From the NCBI RefSeq assembly GCF_014218335.1, contig NZ_AP023367.1, forward strand, positions 2,791,501 to 2,855,500: a DNA stretch of 64,000 bases, written 5' to 3'. Shown here piece by piece: positions 52,648 to 61,903 of the stretch. The position numbers were made by a program, and so were the translations under genes. Within the stretch, counting starts at the first letter, position 1. Each line of letters opens with the position of its first letter. This DNA comes from Anaerocolumna cellulosilytica. Its GTDB lineage: Bacteria > Bacillota > Clostridia > Lachnospirales > Lachnospiraceae. Below the pieces are notes generated by a model. That model saw nothing but the letters and a program-made list of their open reading frames with translations, searched no databases and had not been told where the DNA came from.

Positions 52648-54078
52648 TTAATATTGGTTTCCAGCAATATGAACCTTAATTAAGTTAGTAGTACCAGAAA
52701 CTCTTAACGGTACCCCTGCTGTAATTACAGTTAATTCGCCTTTTTGGATTAATCCTTTTTCTTCTACAAGAGAAACTGCATGCTCAAATAGTTCAAAAGT
52801 ATCTTTTTCTTCACGAATCATCATAGGCTTAACACCCCATGATAGATTTAATTGTCTGCTTACATGCTCTTCCGTTGTACAACCGATAATTGTGCAAGCT
52901 GGACGATATCTGGAAATCATTCTTGCAGTTTTTCCGGATTTTGTAACAGTTATAATCATGGCTGCATTTAAGTCATGAGCTGTAGTGCAGGTAGCATGAG
53001 ATATTGCATCCGTAATATCAGGATTTTCCTGTGACTCCAATGCACGGAATCTCTTCTTATAATCAATATCCTGTTCTGTACGGACAGCAATACGATCCAT
53101 AGTCTTAACAGCTTCAATTGGATATGCGCCGGCAGCAGTTTCACCAGAGAGCATGATTGCACTGGTTCCGTCATAAATTGCGTTGGCAACGTCAGTAGTC
53201 TCTGCTCTTGTAGGTCTAGGATTTTTTATCATAGAATCAAGCATCTGTGTTGCAGTAATAACCTGTTTTCCGGCATTGTATACTTTTTTAATAATCATCT
53301 TCTGAATAACAGGAACATCTTCATTGGGAATTTCAACACCCATATCACCGCGGGCAATCATGATACCGTCAGATACATCAATGATTTCATCGATATTTTC
53401 TACACCTTCAAGATTTTCAATTTTTGCAATTATATTAATTGTATTGCAGTTATATTCTTCAAGAATTTTACGGATATCCATAATATCCTGCGCATTTCTT
53501 GTAAAGGATGCTGCAATAAAATCATATCCCTGCTGAATAGCAAATATAATATCGTCTCTGTCTTTTTTACTGATGAAAGGCATTGATAATTTTGAACCAG
53601 GTACATTAACACCCTTATTGTTGGAAACAACGCCATCATTGTTTACCTGACAAATAATATCTGTGTCAGTCAGCTCTTTAACAACAAGTTCTACTAAACC
53701 GTCATCAATAAGTATGATGGAACCAACCTGTATATCTTGAATTAACTTTTCATAATTAACATATACACAAGTCTCTGTTCCTTCAATATGCCTCACAGTT
53801 AAAGTAAATGTTTGGCCTTTCTTTAACTGTATTTTTTTGTCATCCTTAAATTTACCAATACGGATTTCAGGTCCCTTAGTATCTAAAAGTGCCGCAATAG
53901 GAAGTCCCAATTCTTTGCGGATTTCTCTTAATTTTGTTAATCTCCCCATATGCTCCTCATGATCAGCATGGGAAAAATTAAATCTGGCCACATCCATTCC
54001 AGCTATTACCAATTCCCTTAATACACCTTCACGGTCCGTTGAGGGTCCTAATGTACATACTATTTTTGTCTTTCTCAT
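52648..54078 (-). CDS. pyk: pyruvate kinase
   Basis: A 476-residue glycolytic enzyme making pyruvate and ATP from phosphoenolpyruvate. Signature segments: KIVCTLGPSTD, ARFNFSHADHEEH, LDTKGPEIRIG, ASFTRNAQDI, KIENLEGVENIDEI, ARGDMGVEIP and TATQMLDSMIKNPRPTRAE. The extra C-terminal PEP-synthase-like domain of some Bacillus enzymes is absent, so it is the short form. AAGGAGGAA precedes the ATG. A single-gene unit. Confidence 0.97.
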   Translation of the reverse strand: MRKTKIVCTLGPSTDREGVLRELVIAGMDVARFNFSHADHEEHMGRLTKLREIRKELGLPIAALLDTKGPEIRIGKFKDDKKIQLKKGQTFTLTVRHIEGTETCVYVNYEKLIQDIQVGSIILIDDGLVELVVKELTDTDIICQVNNDGVVSNNKGVNVPGSKLSMPFISKKDRDDIIFAIQQGYDFIAASFTRNAQDIMDIRKILEEYNCNTINIIAKIENLEGVENIDEIIDVSDGIMIARGDMGVEIPNEDVPVIQKMIIKKVYNAGKQVITATQMLDSMIKNPRPTRAETTDVANAIYDGTSAIMLSGETAAGAYPIEAVKTMDRIAVRTEQDIDYKKRFRALESQENPDITDAISHATCTTAHDLNAAMIITVTKSGKTARMISRYRPACTIIGCTTEEHVSRQLNLSWGVKPMMIREEKDTFELFEHAVSLVEEKGLIQKGELTVITAGVPLRVSGTTNLIKVHIAGNQY

Positions 54079-54655
54079 CTTGTCATTCCTCCTTAAAAGT
54101 TATCATAACACTCTTGCTGCAACTAATTTATCCTAAATAATTTTTATTGATTGAAGATTAAAAGAATTTATGCACCTTGTAAAAATCGCTAATTCTGATT
54201 CTTCCAATCTATTTATTACAGCACATTCCAGATTGACTGGATATGCATTGAGCATGCTACAAAATATTTTTGATATTCTAATAAAAAAAACCACGGGATT
54301 AATGATACACCATTTTCCAAAAGAAATCTATAGAAATATTTCAAAATATTCATATTTTAATCACATACATACATTATTCTATTTTTAGGAATTTGTCTAT
54401 ACAGCAATTTTACAAAGAATTAATTCATTATTGATAAATTCTTAATACTAGTTTACAATTAGAACGAAAGGAGGACAAAATAATGCTTGGATATGAATAT
54501 TTTGACAGCACTAAAACCATTTTTTGCTGTTCTTTGCCCTCATTATCAGGAAGTAACCCGCTGGTAGTACCAAGTATTATATTTTAAATAACCGTGTATG
54601 AGCATCTGCTCTAACATAATGATTTACTTAAACTTTAACAGGAGGTTTTCATATA
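54079..54655. other. 577-bp region between pyk and the Na/Pi cotransporter
   Basis: Divergent promoter region. The only coding candidate is the 34-codon ORF at 54483-54587, listed separately. Otherwise AT-rich with no structure that I can support. Confidence 0.4.
54483..54587 (+). CDS. 34-codon small ORF before the Na/Pi cotransporter
   Basis: A short frame (MLGYEYFDSTKTIFCC, ends SIIF) directly behind an excellent Shine-Dalgarno (AAAGGAGG) 10 bases before the ATG. It carries a Cys-Cys pair and a hydrophobic end. Located 68 bases before the cotransporter. It could be a leader peptide or a small protein; no family is known. Confidence 0.4.
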   Translation: MLGYEYFDSTKTIFCCSLPSLSGSNPLVVPSIIF

Positions 54656-56251
54656 ATGAAAATCACAGATTTATTTGCACTATTAGGGGGACTTGCTTTA
54701 TTTTTATATGGCATGAAAATTATGGGAGATGGGCTTGAGCTGGTAGCCGGGTCTCAACTGCAAAAGATACTTGAAAAATTAACAACTAACCGATTGCTTG
54801 GTATGCTAGTGGGTGTTGCCGTTACAGCAGTTATACAAAGTTCTTCCGCTACTACGGTTATGGTTGTTGGATTTGTAAACGCAGGTCTTATGAATCTGTC
54901 CCAAGCTGTAGGCGTGATTATGGGTGCAAACATTGGAACCACCGTTACCGGACAGTTAATAGCGCTGGATATTGGTGCAATTGCACCAGTGCTGGCTTTT
55001 ATCGGAGTTCTGTTTATTTTATTCGCTAAGAAAAAACGGATTAATTATCTCGGAATGGTTATCATCGGTTTAGGAATGTTATTTATCGGAATGGGTACCA
55101 TGAGTGACGCTATGAAGCCTCTGCGTGAGGTACAGGCATTTCGTGATATGATGACAAACTTCACCAATCCATTTATTGGTGTATTAACCGGTCTTTTAGT
55201 TACCTGCATTATACAAAGTTCCTCTGCCAGCGTTGGTATATTACAAGCATTGGCGGGTCAGGGTCTTATTGGTATCGGCGGTGCAATGTATGTTGTATTT
55301 GGACAGAACATTGGAACTTGTATAACCGCTATGCTTGCTTCAATCGGAAGTAATAAAAATGCCAGACGTGCTGCTCTGTGCCATGTTCTATTTAATGTAC
55401 TTGGTACTGCTTTGTTTATAGCCGTCAGCTTTATTCTACCTTTTGACCACTGGATGGAATTGTTGGCTCCGGGCAATACAGTAAGACAGATTGCGAATCT
55501 TCATACCATCTTTAATATTGTAACAACCGTATTATTGCTGCCTTTTGGTTCCATACTTGTTAAAATTGCTTTAAAAATTATAAAGGGTGAAGACAAGATT
55601 GAAAACCAAATTAAGTTAGAGTTTATTGATAAAACGAAGGCAATTGATACATCTGTTGCCTTAATCAGTATGGATGCTGAACTTCATCGTATGGAAAATG
55701 TAACAAGAGACAACTTTCTTTTAGCAACATCTGATTTTTGTGCTCCGACGGCAGAGACAATTGCACAGGTAAATTATCAGGAAGATTTAATCGACTTTTT
55801 AAATAAAGAAATTAAAAAGTATATTATAAAAACCAATGAATTAAATTTATCCAAAGAATCTGCCAGAGCCGTAAACAGACTTTTAGTCATTACTAGTAAC
55901 TATGAGCGTATCGGAGACCATGCATTAAATATAGCAGAGCATGCACAGCATTGTGTGGAACGTAAGCTTTCATTTTCAACAGCAGGTCTAAAAGAATTAG
56001 GTGATATTAGAAATACAATTCAGGAAATGTTTACACATTCTAATAACAAAGCACTTTCACCCGCAGAGCGTAAAGAAAAAGTTTACTATCTAGAAGCTCA
56101 GGTGGATCATTATACGGAAGAATATCGGAAAACTCATATTAACAGAGTAACAAATGGTGAATGTGATATTGAAGCCGGTATGCTTTTTGACGAAATCTTA
56201 ACGGATTTAGAACGCATTGCTGATCACCTTATGAATATCGCTGAAGCATAA
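54656..56251 (+). CDS. Na+/phosphate cotransporter with PhoU-like domain (NptA type)
   Basis: A 531-residue membrane protein. Two inverted repeats of the PNaS fold, each with the QSSSA motif (AVIQSSSATTVMVVGFVNAGL near 60, CIIQSSSASVGILQALAGQG near 190), make up the first 310 residues. The C-terminal 220 residues are helical and PhoU-like, with two LxRIxDHxxN-type motifs (YERIGDHALNIAEHA, LERIADHLMNIAEA). It should import phosphate with sodium. AGGAGG precedes the ATG. Terminator at 56266-56316. Single-gene unit except for the small ORF upstream. Confidence 0.94.
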   Translation: MKITDLFALLGGLALFLYGMKIMGDGLELVAGSQLQKILEKLTTNRLLGMLVGVAVTAVIQSSSATTVMVVGFVNAGLMNLSQAVGVIMGANIGTTVTGQLIALDIGAIAPVLAFIGVLFILFAKKKRINYLGMVIIGLGMLFIGMGTMSDAMKPLREVQAFRDMMTNFTNPFIGVLTGLLVTCIIQSSSASVGILQALAGQGLIGIGGAMYVVFGQNIGTCITAMLASIGSNKNARRAALCHVLFNVLGTALFIAVSFILPFDHWMELLAPGNTVRQIANLHTIFNIVTTVLLLPFGSILVKIALKIIKGEDKIENQIKLEFIDKTKAIDTSVALISMDAELHRMENVTRDNFLLATSDFCAPTAETIAQVNYQEDLIDFLNKEIKKYIIKTNELNLSKESARAVNRLLVITSNYERIGDHALNIAEHAQHCVERKLSFSTAGLKELGDIRNTIQEMFTHSNNKALSPAERKEKVYYLEAQVDHYTEEYRKTHINRVTNGECDIEAGMLFDEILTDLERIADHLMNIAEA

Positions 56252-56265
56252 ATAAATATATATGC

Positions 56266-56316
56266 AAAAGAGCATAAACTAAATTGTATTTGAATTCAAT
56301 TTACGTATGCTCTTTT
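56266..56316 (+). terminator. terminator of the Na/Pi cotransporter gene
   Basis: AAAAGAGCATA (56266-56276) pairs with TATGCTCTTTT (56306-56316) and is followed by TTTTAT. Confidence 0.8.
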
Positions 56317-56338
56317 TTATATCTATTCATTTCTATTT

Positions 56339-56458
56339 TTACTTACCATTCTTTGTCTCCTGTTTATTAGATGCTGCGGAACTGGTTACTGCTTCCGTTT
56401 TTAATTGATGGTCTTTTTTGTTAATATTATTTCTGCCTTTATTATCTTTTTTTGCCAT
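56339..56458 (-). CDS. small basic protein behind the HD-domain gene
   Basis: A 39-residue lysine- and asparagine-rich protein (MAKKDNKGRNNINKKDH start) with AGGAG 8 bases before the ATG, beginning 3 bases after the HD-domain gene's stop. No cysteine or membrane segment. Small basic proteins of this composition are common in clostridia, some in spores, but I cannot name a family. Confidence 0.55.
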   Translation of the reverse strand: MAKKDNKGRNNINKKDHQLKTEAVTSSAASNKQETKNGK

Positions 56459-56461
56459 AAG

Positions 56462-57091
56462 TTATCTCCTATTCTGTACCTTATTTAAGAAAAGTTTGAT
56501 ATTCTCTTCTTCGATTTCTCTATCCGGCTTTAGTCGTCCCAGGCGGTCACATAATCCAAGAAGTGCAAGCTCATTTACATCGGTATTTTCTTTCATATCC
56601 TTGATGTTTCCAAAGGATAAATCCTTAACTATATAGAGTATATGCATATGATAGCGTACCAAGGCTGACACTTTTTCTATAAAGTTCTCTTCACAAGAAA
56701 AAAAGCTAAGGAATTCTTTTGACATCTTAGCACCAACCCGGTCATGGTCATAGGAAGTAATTTTACCTTTTCGGACTCTGGTGGTGACCGGCTTTCCGAT
56801 ATCATGCAATAGTGCGGCCCACATAAATACTTCCCCTTCTTTACTATCCTTACGTCTCCTGGCAGCTTCATCTACTACCAGTAAAGTATGCTTCCAGGCA
56901 TTCCCTTCCGGATGATGCACTGGTGATTGCTCTGCTTTTGTCAGGTTTTTTATCATAGAAAAAGGATATTCGCTAAACAACGGTTCTAACAAAATAGTAC
57001 TCAGGTATTCAGAAGGACGTTGATCCTCTAATAAATGCAGGTGAATCTCTTCAAAAAGTTTTTTCTTTTTTGCATTTTCCACTTTATACAC
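56462..57091 (-). CDS. HD-domain phosphohydrolase
   Basis: A 209-residue HD protein related to the HD part of tRNA nucleotidyltransferases. The metal site is HHPEGNAWKHTLLVVDEA, then LLHDIGKPVTTR (HD pair), a later YDHDRVGAKMS and the C-terminal LALLGLCDRLGR with Asp. It should hydrolyse a phosphomonoester or nucleotide. It starts at a GTG with a weak site, and the reading frame upstream has no better start. Coupled to the small ORF downstream. Confidence 0.85.
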   Translation of the reverse strand: MYKVENAKKKKLFEEIHLHLLEDQRPSEYLSTILLEPLFSEYPFSMIKNLTKAEQSPVHHPEGNAWKHTLLVVDEAARRRKDSKEGEVFMWAALLHDIGKPVTTRVRKGKITSYDHDRVGAKMSKEFLSFFSCEENFIEKVSALVRYHMHILYIVKDLSFGNIKDMKENTDVNELALLGLCDRLGRLKPDREIEEENIKLFLNKVQNRR

Positions 57092-57296
57092 CTGTAAAAT
57101 ACCGCCATTATAAGAGTGCTGACAATATCATATACGGTATCCTTTCCCTTGTTATTCAATACAAAATTAGTATTTCCACTATAGCCGTAACTATGTAAGA
57201 ATATACGAAGTATTTAATCTTACATAGTTTATTCTAACACAAGAGTGGGTGTAAAACCTATATTTCTTCATTTATTTCACAATAATTCCATAGGAT

Positions 57297-58541
57297 TTAG
57301 CTGCTGAAATCTCTGGTAAATATGTCACTATGCTCTAAGAGACTCTCAACCGTATCAAAGCCCAGCTGATGAAGCAATTCTATAACATATGGATTATCAA
57401 TGGGCGTTTTAAAAGTTGCCGTTTCTCCGTACTCGATTACATTTTCACGCCCCTTTTCCCTGTTAATCATAACCTTGGGACCTCCAACACAACCACCGAC
57501 ACAACCCATCCCCTCAAAGAAGTTTGCTTCAATTTTTCCTTCTTTCAAACGGTTAATCATCTCCTTACAGGCAGGTACACCATCTGCCTGGGTGGTTCTT
57601 ATAGATATCTCTCTGTGAGGATTCAACCTTTCAAGAGTCTTTTCTACTGCCTCACTGACCCCTCCTGTTCTGGCATAAATTCTGCCTGCTCTTGAGGAAT
57701 GATCTTTTTCACTTTCCCCCATGTCCGCGGGATTTATTTCTGCCACCTCAAAGATATCCTTTACTTCCTGGAAGGTTAATACAAAATCAACAGCATCACA
57801 AATATCTTTTTCCCTAGCTTCTGCTTTTTTTGCCAGACAAGGTCCAATAAAAATCGTTAAGGCATCCGGATGCAGCACTTTGATAGTACGTCCGCAAGCC
57901 ACCATAGGTGATACAGCACCTGGTACATGAGGCATTAAATCGTTGTATACCTTCCTTATCATACCTATCCACATAGGGCAACAGCAACTGGTCAATTGAA
58001 AATCTGACTCGGTGAGTATATTTTTATCAAATTCCAGTGCTTCTTTTAGGGTAAGAATATCAGCAAATAATGCCACCTCAATCATTCCCGAAAAACCTAA
58101 TTTTTTAAAAGCATTTCTTAACTTACCGGGTGTTACCTCCTGACTAAATTGTCCTAAAAATGCAGGGGCAATGAGTGCGTAAACGGGCCCCTTTGCTAAA
58201 CGTATCGCATTTAAAGCAGGGAGAATATCCCGACTGGCTGTTAATTTTTCAGATTTACAATTATCGATACAGGCATGACAACCGACACATTGATCCTTAT
58301 CTATACGTATTACGCCGTCTTCTCCTTGGACAATTGCATCAAAAATACAACTTCTCTGACAGGCAGAAGGTTTGTCCGGAGGACAATTACAGTCACCGAT
58401 TTTTAAAACCGGTGCAAATTTATCAGGGTGGAGCAAACAATCTAAATGGTGTGGGTCATAATCAGCAATCTCACTGCTATTGTCCTCTTTTCCAAGAGAT
58501 TGTTTAACAAGTTTTCGATACAGTTCTTCAAATGTTGTCAT
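57297..58541 (-). CDS. [FeFe]-hydrogenase-like protein (group C/D type)
   Basis: A 414-residue iron-only hydrogenase with two N-terminal [4Fe-4S] cysteine groups (Cys51, 53, 61, 65; Cys85, 88, 91, 95 in CVGCHACIDNC) and the H-cluster domain. The L1 motif, normally TSCCPxW, reads TSCCCPMW (three cysteines at 186-188); L2 is FIGPCLAKK (Cys235); L3 is EGMGCVGGCVGG (Cys347, 351). Absence of the MPC start of L2 and lack of partner subunits resemble sensory or group D enzymes rather than a production hydrogenase. The ATG at 58541 has AAGGAG 6 bases before it. It stands alone. Confidence 0.92.
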   Translation of the reverse strand: MTTFEELYRKLVKQSLGKEDNSSEIADYDPHHLDCLLHPDKFAPVLKIGDCNCPPDKPSACQRSCIFDAIVQGEDGVIRIDKDQCVGCHACIDNCKSEKLTASRDILPALNAIRLAKGPVYALIAPAFLGQFSQEVTPGKLRNAFKKLGFSGMIEVALFADILTLKEALEFDKNILTESDFQLTSCCCPMWIGMIRKVYNDLMPHVPGAVSPMVACGRTIKVLHPDALTIFIGPCLAKKAEAREKDICDAVDFVLTFQEVKDIFEVAEINPADMGESEKDHSSRAGRIYARTGGVSEAVEKTLERLNPHREISIRTTQADGVPACKEMINRLKEGKIEANFFEGMGCVGGCVGGPKVMINREKGRENVIEYGETATFKTPIDNPYVIELLHQLGFDTVESLLEHSDIFTRDFSS

Positions 58542-58883
58542 AGTAACTCCTTTTCCTTTTTTACACATTCATCTGTTATATTCTTATCCCAAATATCCGC
58601 TTTTACTCAGAATATCCAGAATTATTCCTGAATTGTAAAAATTCTTTTTAAATAATGGACGTATGAATTAGTGAATTCGGTTAATAAATACCAAAATGTG
58701 GTTTATTGTAAAATCCTTGAAAACCTGATAGAATACTATTGTAAATTGTAAAAATCAGTTGATTTATGTATTTTCAATCCATTTACTGGTAATATACCGG
58801 AAGTGGTTATTTATTACCGAAGAAAGGAGTGTATTGATATAACTTTGAGGTAAAAAATCAGATTATATCAAAGACAGAGAATT
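58542..58883. other. 342-bp gap between the hydrogenase-like gene and the ferredoxin
   Basis: AT-rich divergent promoter region with no credible coding frame, repeat or hairpin that I can support. Confidence 0.4.
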
Positions 58884-59072
58884 ATGAAAGTAGCTATTGC
58901 AAAAAGAGGGTGTAACGGGTGCGGTTTATGCACAGATATCTGTCCAACAATTTTTAAAATGAATAAAAATATTTATGCTGAAGTTTCCTCCAAAGAAATC
59001 CCGTTTGATAAAGAAAAGGATGTTTTAGAGGCAGAAATCAACTGCCCCGTATCAGTAATAATCTTAAATTAG
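58884..59072 (+). CDS. single-cluster [4Fe-4S] ferredoxin
   Basis: A 62-residue ferredoxin of the short type. The cluster ligands are CNGCGLC with CP (Cys10, Cys13, Cys16, then Cys20) and the lone C-terminal Cys54 in NCPVS. Such one-cluster ferredoxins serve as electron donors in anaerobes. The ATG lacks a strong site. It stands alone between the hydrogenase-like and suf genes, so co-functioning with either is only suggested by proximity. Confidence 0.88.
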   Translation: MKVAIAKRGCNGCGLCTDICPTIFKMNKNIYAEVSSKEIPFDKEKDVLEAEINCPVSVIILN

Positions 59073-59118
59073 ATTATATTATATATCTAAATTCGTACAT
59101 ACCAAATGAAAATAAAAG

Positions 59119-59157
59119 GGTCTGTTGCCTCATAAATTAATCATTTAGCAACAGACC
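59119..59157 (-). terminator. terminator of the suf operon
   Basis: GGTCTGTTGC (59119-59128) pairs exactly with GCAACAGACC (59148-59157), with TTTT on both strands nearby. It lies just past the sufU stop codon. Confidence 0.75.
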
Positions 59158-59161
59158 TTTT

Positions 59162-59590
59162 TCACTTTCTATGAACAGATTCCTTTAGCGTATGCCAGCC
59201 CAAAACGGCACATTTTACTCTTGCAGGCATATGGGATATATCTTTTAATGCAATCGCATCTTCTAATATTTCCAGCTCTTCTTCCTCCGTTATTTCATGT
59301 TTTATCATAGAAAAAAAACGGTCAGCCAGTACTAATGCCTCATCAACAGGCTTATCTTTAATAAGGTCTACCATAATAGAAGCTGACGCCTGAGAGATAG
59401 CACAGCCACTACCGGTAAATCCCGCCGCTTCGATTCTCCCGTCTTTAATCCGTAGTTCCAATTCAATTTCATCTCCACAACTGGGATTAATTCCTTTTTG
59501 TACAATCGTTGGATTTTCAATATGATGTTTATTACGATTGGAACTGGTATGTTCCCGCAACACCTCAGAATAAATTTGTTCAATTCCCAT
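59162..59590 (-). CDS. sufU: iron-sulfur cluster scaffold SufU
   Basis: A 142-residue NifU-like zinc/iron-sulfur scaffold. The three ligand cysteines are in NPSCGDEIE, GSGCAISQASAS and VKCAVLGWHTL, and an aspartate in CGDE completes the Zn site. In Firmicutes, SufU receives persulfide sulfur from SufS. GGAGG lies 10 bases before the ATG at 59590, which sits inside the 3' end of sufS; the frame from 59611 would add codons upstream of the Shine-Dalgarno. Confidence 0.95.
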   Translation of the reverse strand: MGIEQIYSEVLREHTSSNRNKHHIENPTIVQKGINPSCGDEIELELRIKDGRIEAAGFTGSGCAISQASASIMVDLIKDKPVDEALVLADRFFSMIKHEITEEEELEILEDAIALKDISHMPARVKCAVLGWHTLKESVHRK

Positions 59591-60806
59591 TATTAAGCCA
59601 CCTCCTGACATTGCTTAAACTTTTGACAAAAGCATCAACTTCCTCCAGCGTATTATAAAAATAGAAACTAATTCTACAGGTTGCTGCTAATTTCATATAT
59701 TTCATAAGGGGTTGAGCACAGTGATGGCCGGCACGGACTGCAATACCATCTGCATCCAGAATGGAAGCCGTATCATGTGGATGAATACCATTAACGTTAA
59801 AAGATATTACACCACTTCTATAATTGCTGACTACAGATTCTCCATAAACCGTTACTTCCGGTATACCAGCCAGTTGATTTAGTGCATAATCCGTCAGTTC
59901 ATGTTCTATCTTTTGTATCGTGTCATAACCGACCCTGTTTATATAACTGATAGCCTCAGAAAGTCCTACCGCTCCGCCTACATTAACGGTACCTGCTTCA
60001 AATTTTTGGGGTAATGGTGCAAAAGTGGCTGCCTGCTCGCTTACAGATTCAATCATTTCTCCGCCGGTTAAAAACGGCGGCATTTTAAGTAAGAGTTCTT
60101 CTTTCCCGTACAGCACTCCAATACCCATAGGTCCTAACATTTTATGACCAGAAAATACTGCAAAATCTACATTAAGTTTTTTTACATCCAACGGATAATG
60201 CGGAATGGATTGGGCACAATCTAGTACAACAACAGCCCCCTTTTTGTGTGCTTTTTCAATAATATATCTTACAGGGTGGATTGTACCAAGTACATTGGAT
60301 ACCTGTGCAATAGCGACAATTTTAACCTTTTTTGTAATCTTTTTTTCAATTTCTTCCTCAGGGATTTGTCCTAAGGCATTCACATATAGATACGTCAGCT
60401 TCGCCCCTTTTTCTTTTGTAATTTGCTGCCAAGGGAGAATGTTACTATGATGCTCTGATATGGCTACTACCACCTCGTCTCCTTTTGTAAGAAATTCTCT
60501 TCCATAACTGTAGGCAATAAGATTTATACTTTCTGTGGTGTTTCTGGTAAAGATTATTTCTACCGGTTTTCCGTTAATAAATTCTGCGGTCTTTTTTCTG
60601 GCATGTTCATAACTTTCAGTAGCTTTAGTACTTAAATCGTATAACCCCCGGTAAGGATTGGAGTTTTCTTCTATATAATATCTTTCCATTGCCTTAAGCA
60701 CGGCTTCCGGTTTTTGTGTCGTAGCCGCATTGTCAAAATATATAAGTGGTTTTCCTTGATAAGTTTTTGCAAGTAAAGGAAAGTCTTTTTTATAGGGATT
60801 TAACAT
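59580..60806 (-). CDS. sufS: cysteine desulfurase SufS
   Basis: A 408-residue PLP enzyme that removes sulfur from cysteine. The N-terminus YFDNAATTQKPEAV, the TRNTTESINLIAYS segment, the PLP-binding FSGHKMLGPMG and the active-site Cys in RAGHHCAQPLM are all present. It overlaps sufU by 11 bases downstream and sufD by 17 upstream. AGAGAGG precedes the ATG at 60806. Confidence 0.96.
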   Translation of the reverse strand: MLNPYKKDFPLLAKTYQGKPLIYFDNAATTQKPEAVLKAMERYYIEENSNPYRGLYDLSTKATESYEHARKKTAEFINGKPVEIIFTRNTTESINLIAYSYGREFLTKGDEVVVAISEHHSNILPWQQITKEKGAKLTYLYVNALGQIPEEEIEKKITKKVKIVAIAQVSNVLGTIHPVRYIIEKAHKKGAVVVLDCAQSIPHYPLDVKKLNVDFAVFSGHKMLGPMGIGVLYGKEELLLKMPPFLTGGEMIESVSEQAATFAPLPQKFEAGTVNVGGAVGLSEAISYINRVGYDTIQKIEHELTDYALNQLAGIPEVTVYGESVVSNYRSGVISFNVNGIHPHDTASILDADGIAVRAGHHCAQPLMKYMKLAATCRISFYFYNTLEEVDAFVKSLSNVRRWLNNGN

Positions 60807-61890
60807 GGTCTAACCTCTCTTTTACGTATTCTAACAGTTGTCCTTGTAATATTTCATCTGGAATTTTCTGAATAACTGGTTCAAACCAGGCTTCAAGTAT
60901 TACCCTTTTTGCCGTTAGTTCATCAAGACCTCTGGACATCATATAAAATAATACATCTTCGTCAATCCTGCCGCTATTAGCAGCGTGTTTTCCTTCTACG
61001 TCGTCTTCACCACATAAAATTAAAGGTGCAGAGACATTTTTAATACCGGGACTAAACAGCAGATTATTTTCACTTTGCTGGCCTTTGGCACCTTTTGCCC
61101 CTTTTTTGAAATCAATGGTACCTCTAAATAACTTTTTACTGGTGTCCATTAACGCACCATTTATATTCATTTCGCTGACAGAATGCTTTCCATAGTGATT
61201 CATAACATAATTAAAGTCAATACTTCTGCTCTTATCTCCTAAATATATGGTATTAAGAGAGAAGTTGCTGTTATTCCCATCAAGATCTGCCATAACACCA
61301 CCGGCCAGAGTACCTGCTCCCAGTTCACCCAGCGTAATCTGAACCGTACTGCCATCCTCTAAAACTGCCCCAATATTATTCATATGCGTTATACTATCAT
61401 CAAACACCTGGGCCTGCACAAGATGTATAACTGCATTTTTCCCTGCTTTTATATAGGTTAAGCTGCCATGAAAGCCGGAGCAAGCCGTCTTATTTTTATA
61501 GTCTATAACCAGTGTTATTTCTGCATCTTCTTCCAATATAATTTCGTTATACTCAAGGATGGAAGGATTTGCTTCATCTATGCAATACTGAAGCAATACC
61601 GGTTCTATTTGTTTTGTTCCTTGGGTAAGATGAAGTGAAATCCCGGCATTTTTGTGATTTTTAATGAACTCTTCTGCCTCCTTACCCATACCGGTAGAAA
61701 TTTTTCCAATATTATCCTGCCATCTCCTATATTGTAATTGAATCTCTTTGGGTAATGCCTTATTTTTCAACGGATTGTTATCATAAGGACTACTATCAGG
61801 TATATCCTGCTGTAATTTTAATTCATTTACCTTAAGCCAACTCCAGGTTCGTACCGGAAGTTGATTGGCTTGTTTTAATTCCAAATTCAT
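60790..61890 (-). CDS. sufD: SufD, SufBC2D subunit
   Basis: A 366-residue beta-helix subunit of the SufBC2D scaffold. RGTIDFKKGAKGAKGQQSENNLLFSPGIKN and CGEDDVEGKHAANSGRIDEDVLFYMMSRGL match the SufB/SufD family core. GGAGGA lies 7 bases before the ATG at 61890; a longer frame runs back into sufB. It lies between sufB and sufS in the operon. Confidence 0.93.
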   Translation of the reverse strand: MNLELKQANQLPVRTWSWLKVNELKLQQDIPDSSPYDNNPLKNKALPKEIQLQYRRWQDNIGKISTGMGKEAEEFIKNHKNAGISLHLTQGTKQIEPVLLQYCIDEANPSILEYNEIILEEDAEITLVIDYKNKTACSGFHGSLTYIKAGKNAVIHLVQAQVFDDSITHMNNIGAVLEDGSTVQITLGELGAGTLAGGVMADLDGNNSNFSLNTIYLGDKSRSIDFNYVMNHYGKHSVSEMNINGALMDTSKKLFRGTIDFKKGAKGAKGQQSENNLLFSPGIKNVSAPLILCGEDDVEGKHAANSGRIDEDVLFYMMSRGLDELTAKRVILEAWFEPVIQKIPDEILQGQLLEYVKERLDHVKSL

Positions 61891-61903
61891 AACTCTTCCT
61901 CCT

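Noticed and set aside
53430-53639. Frame inside pyk
   Set aside because: It is a shadow of the pyruvate kinase coding sequence.
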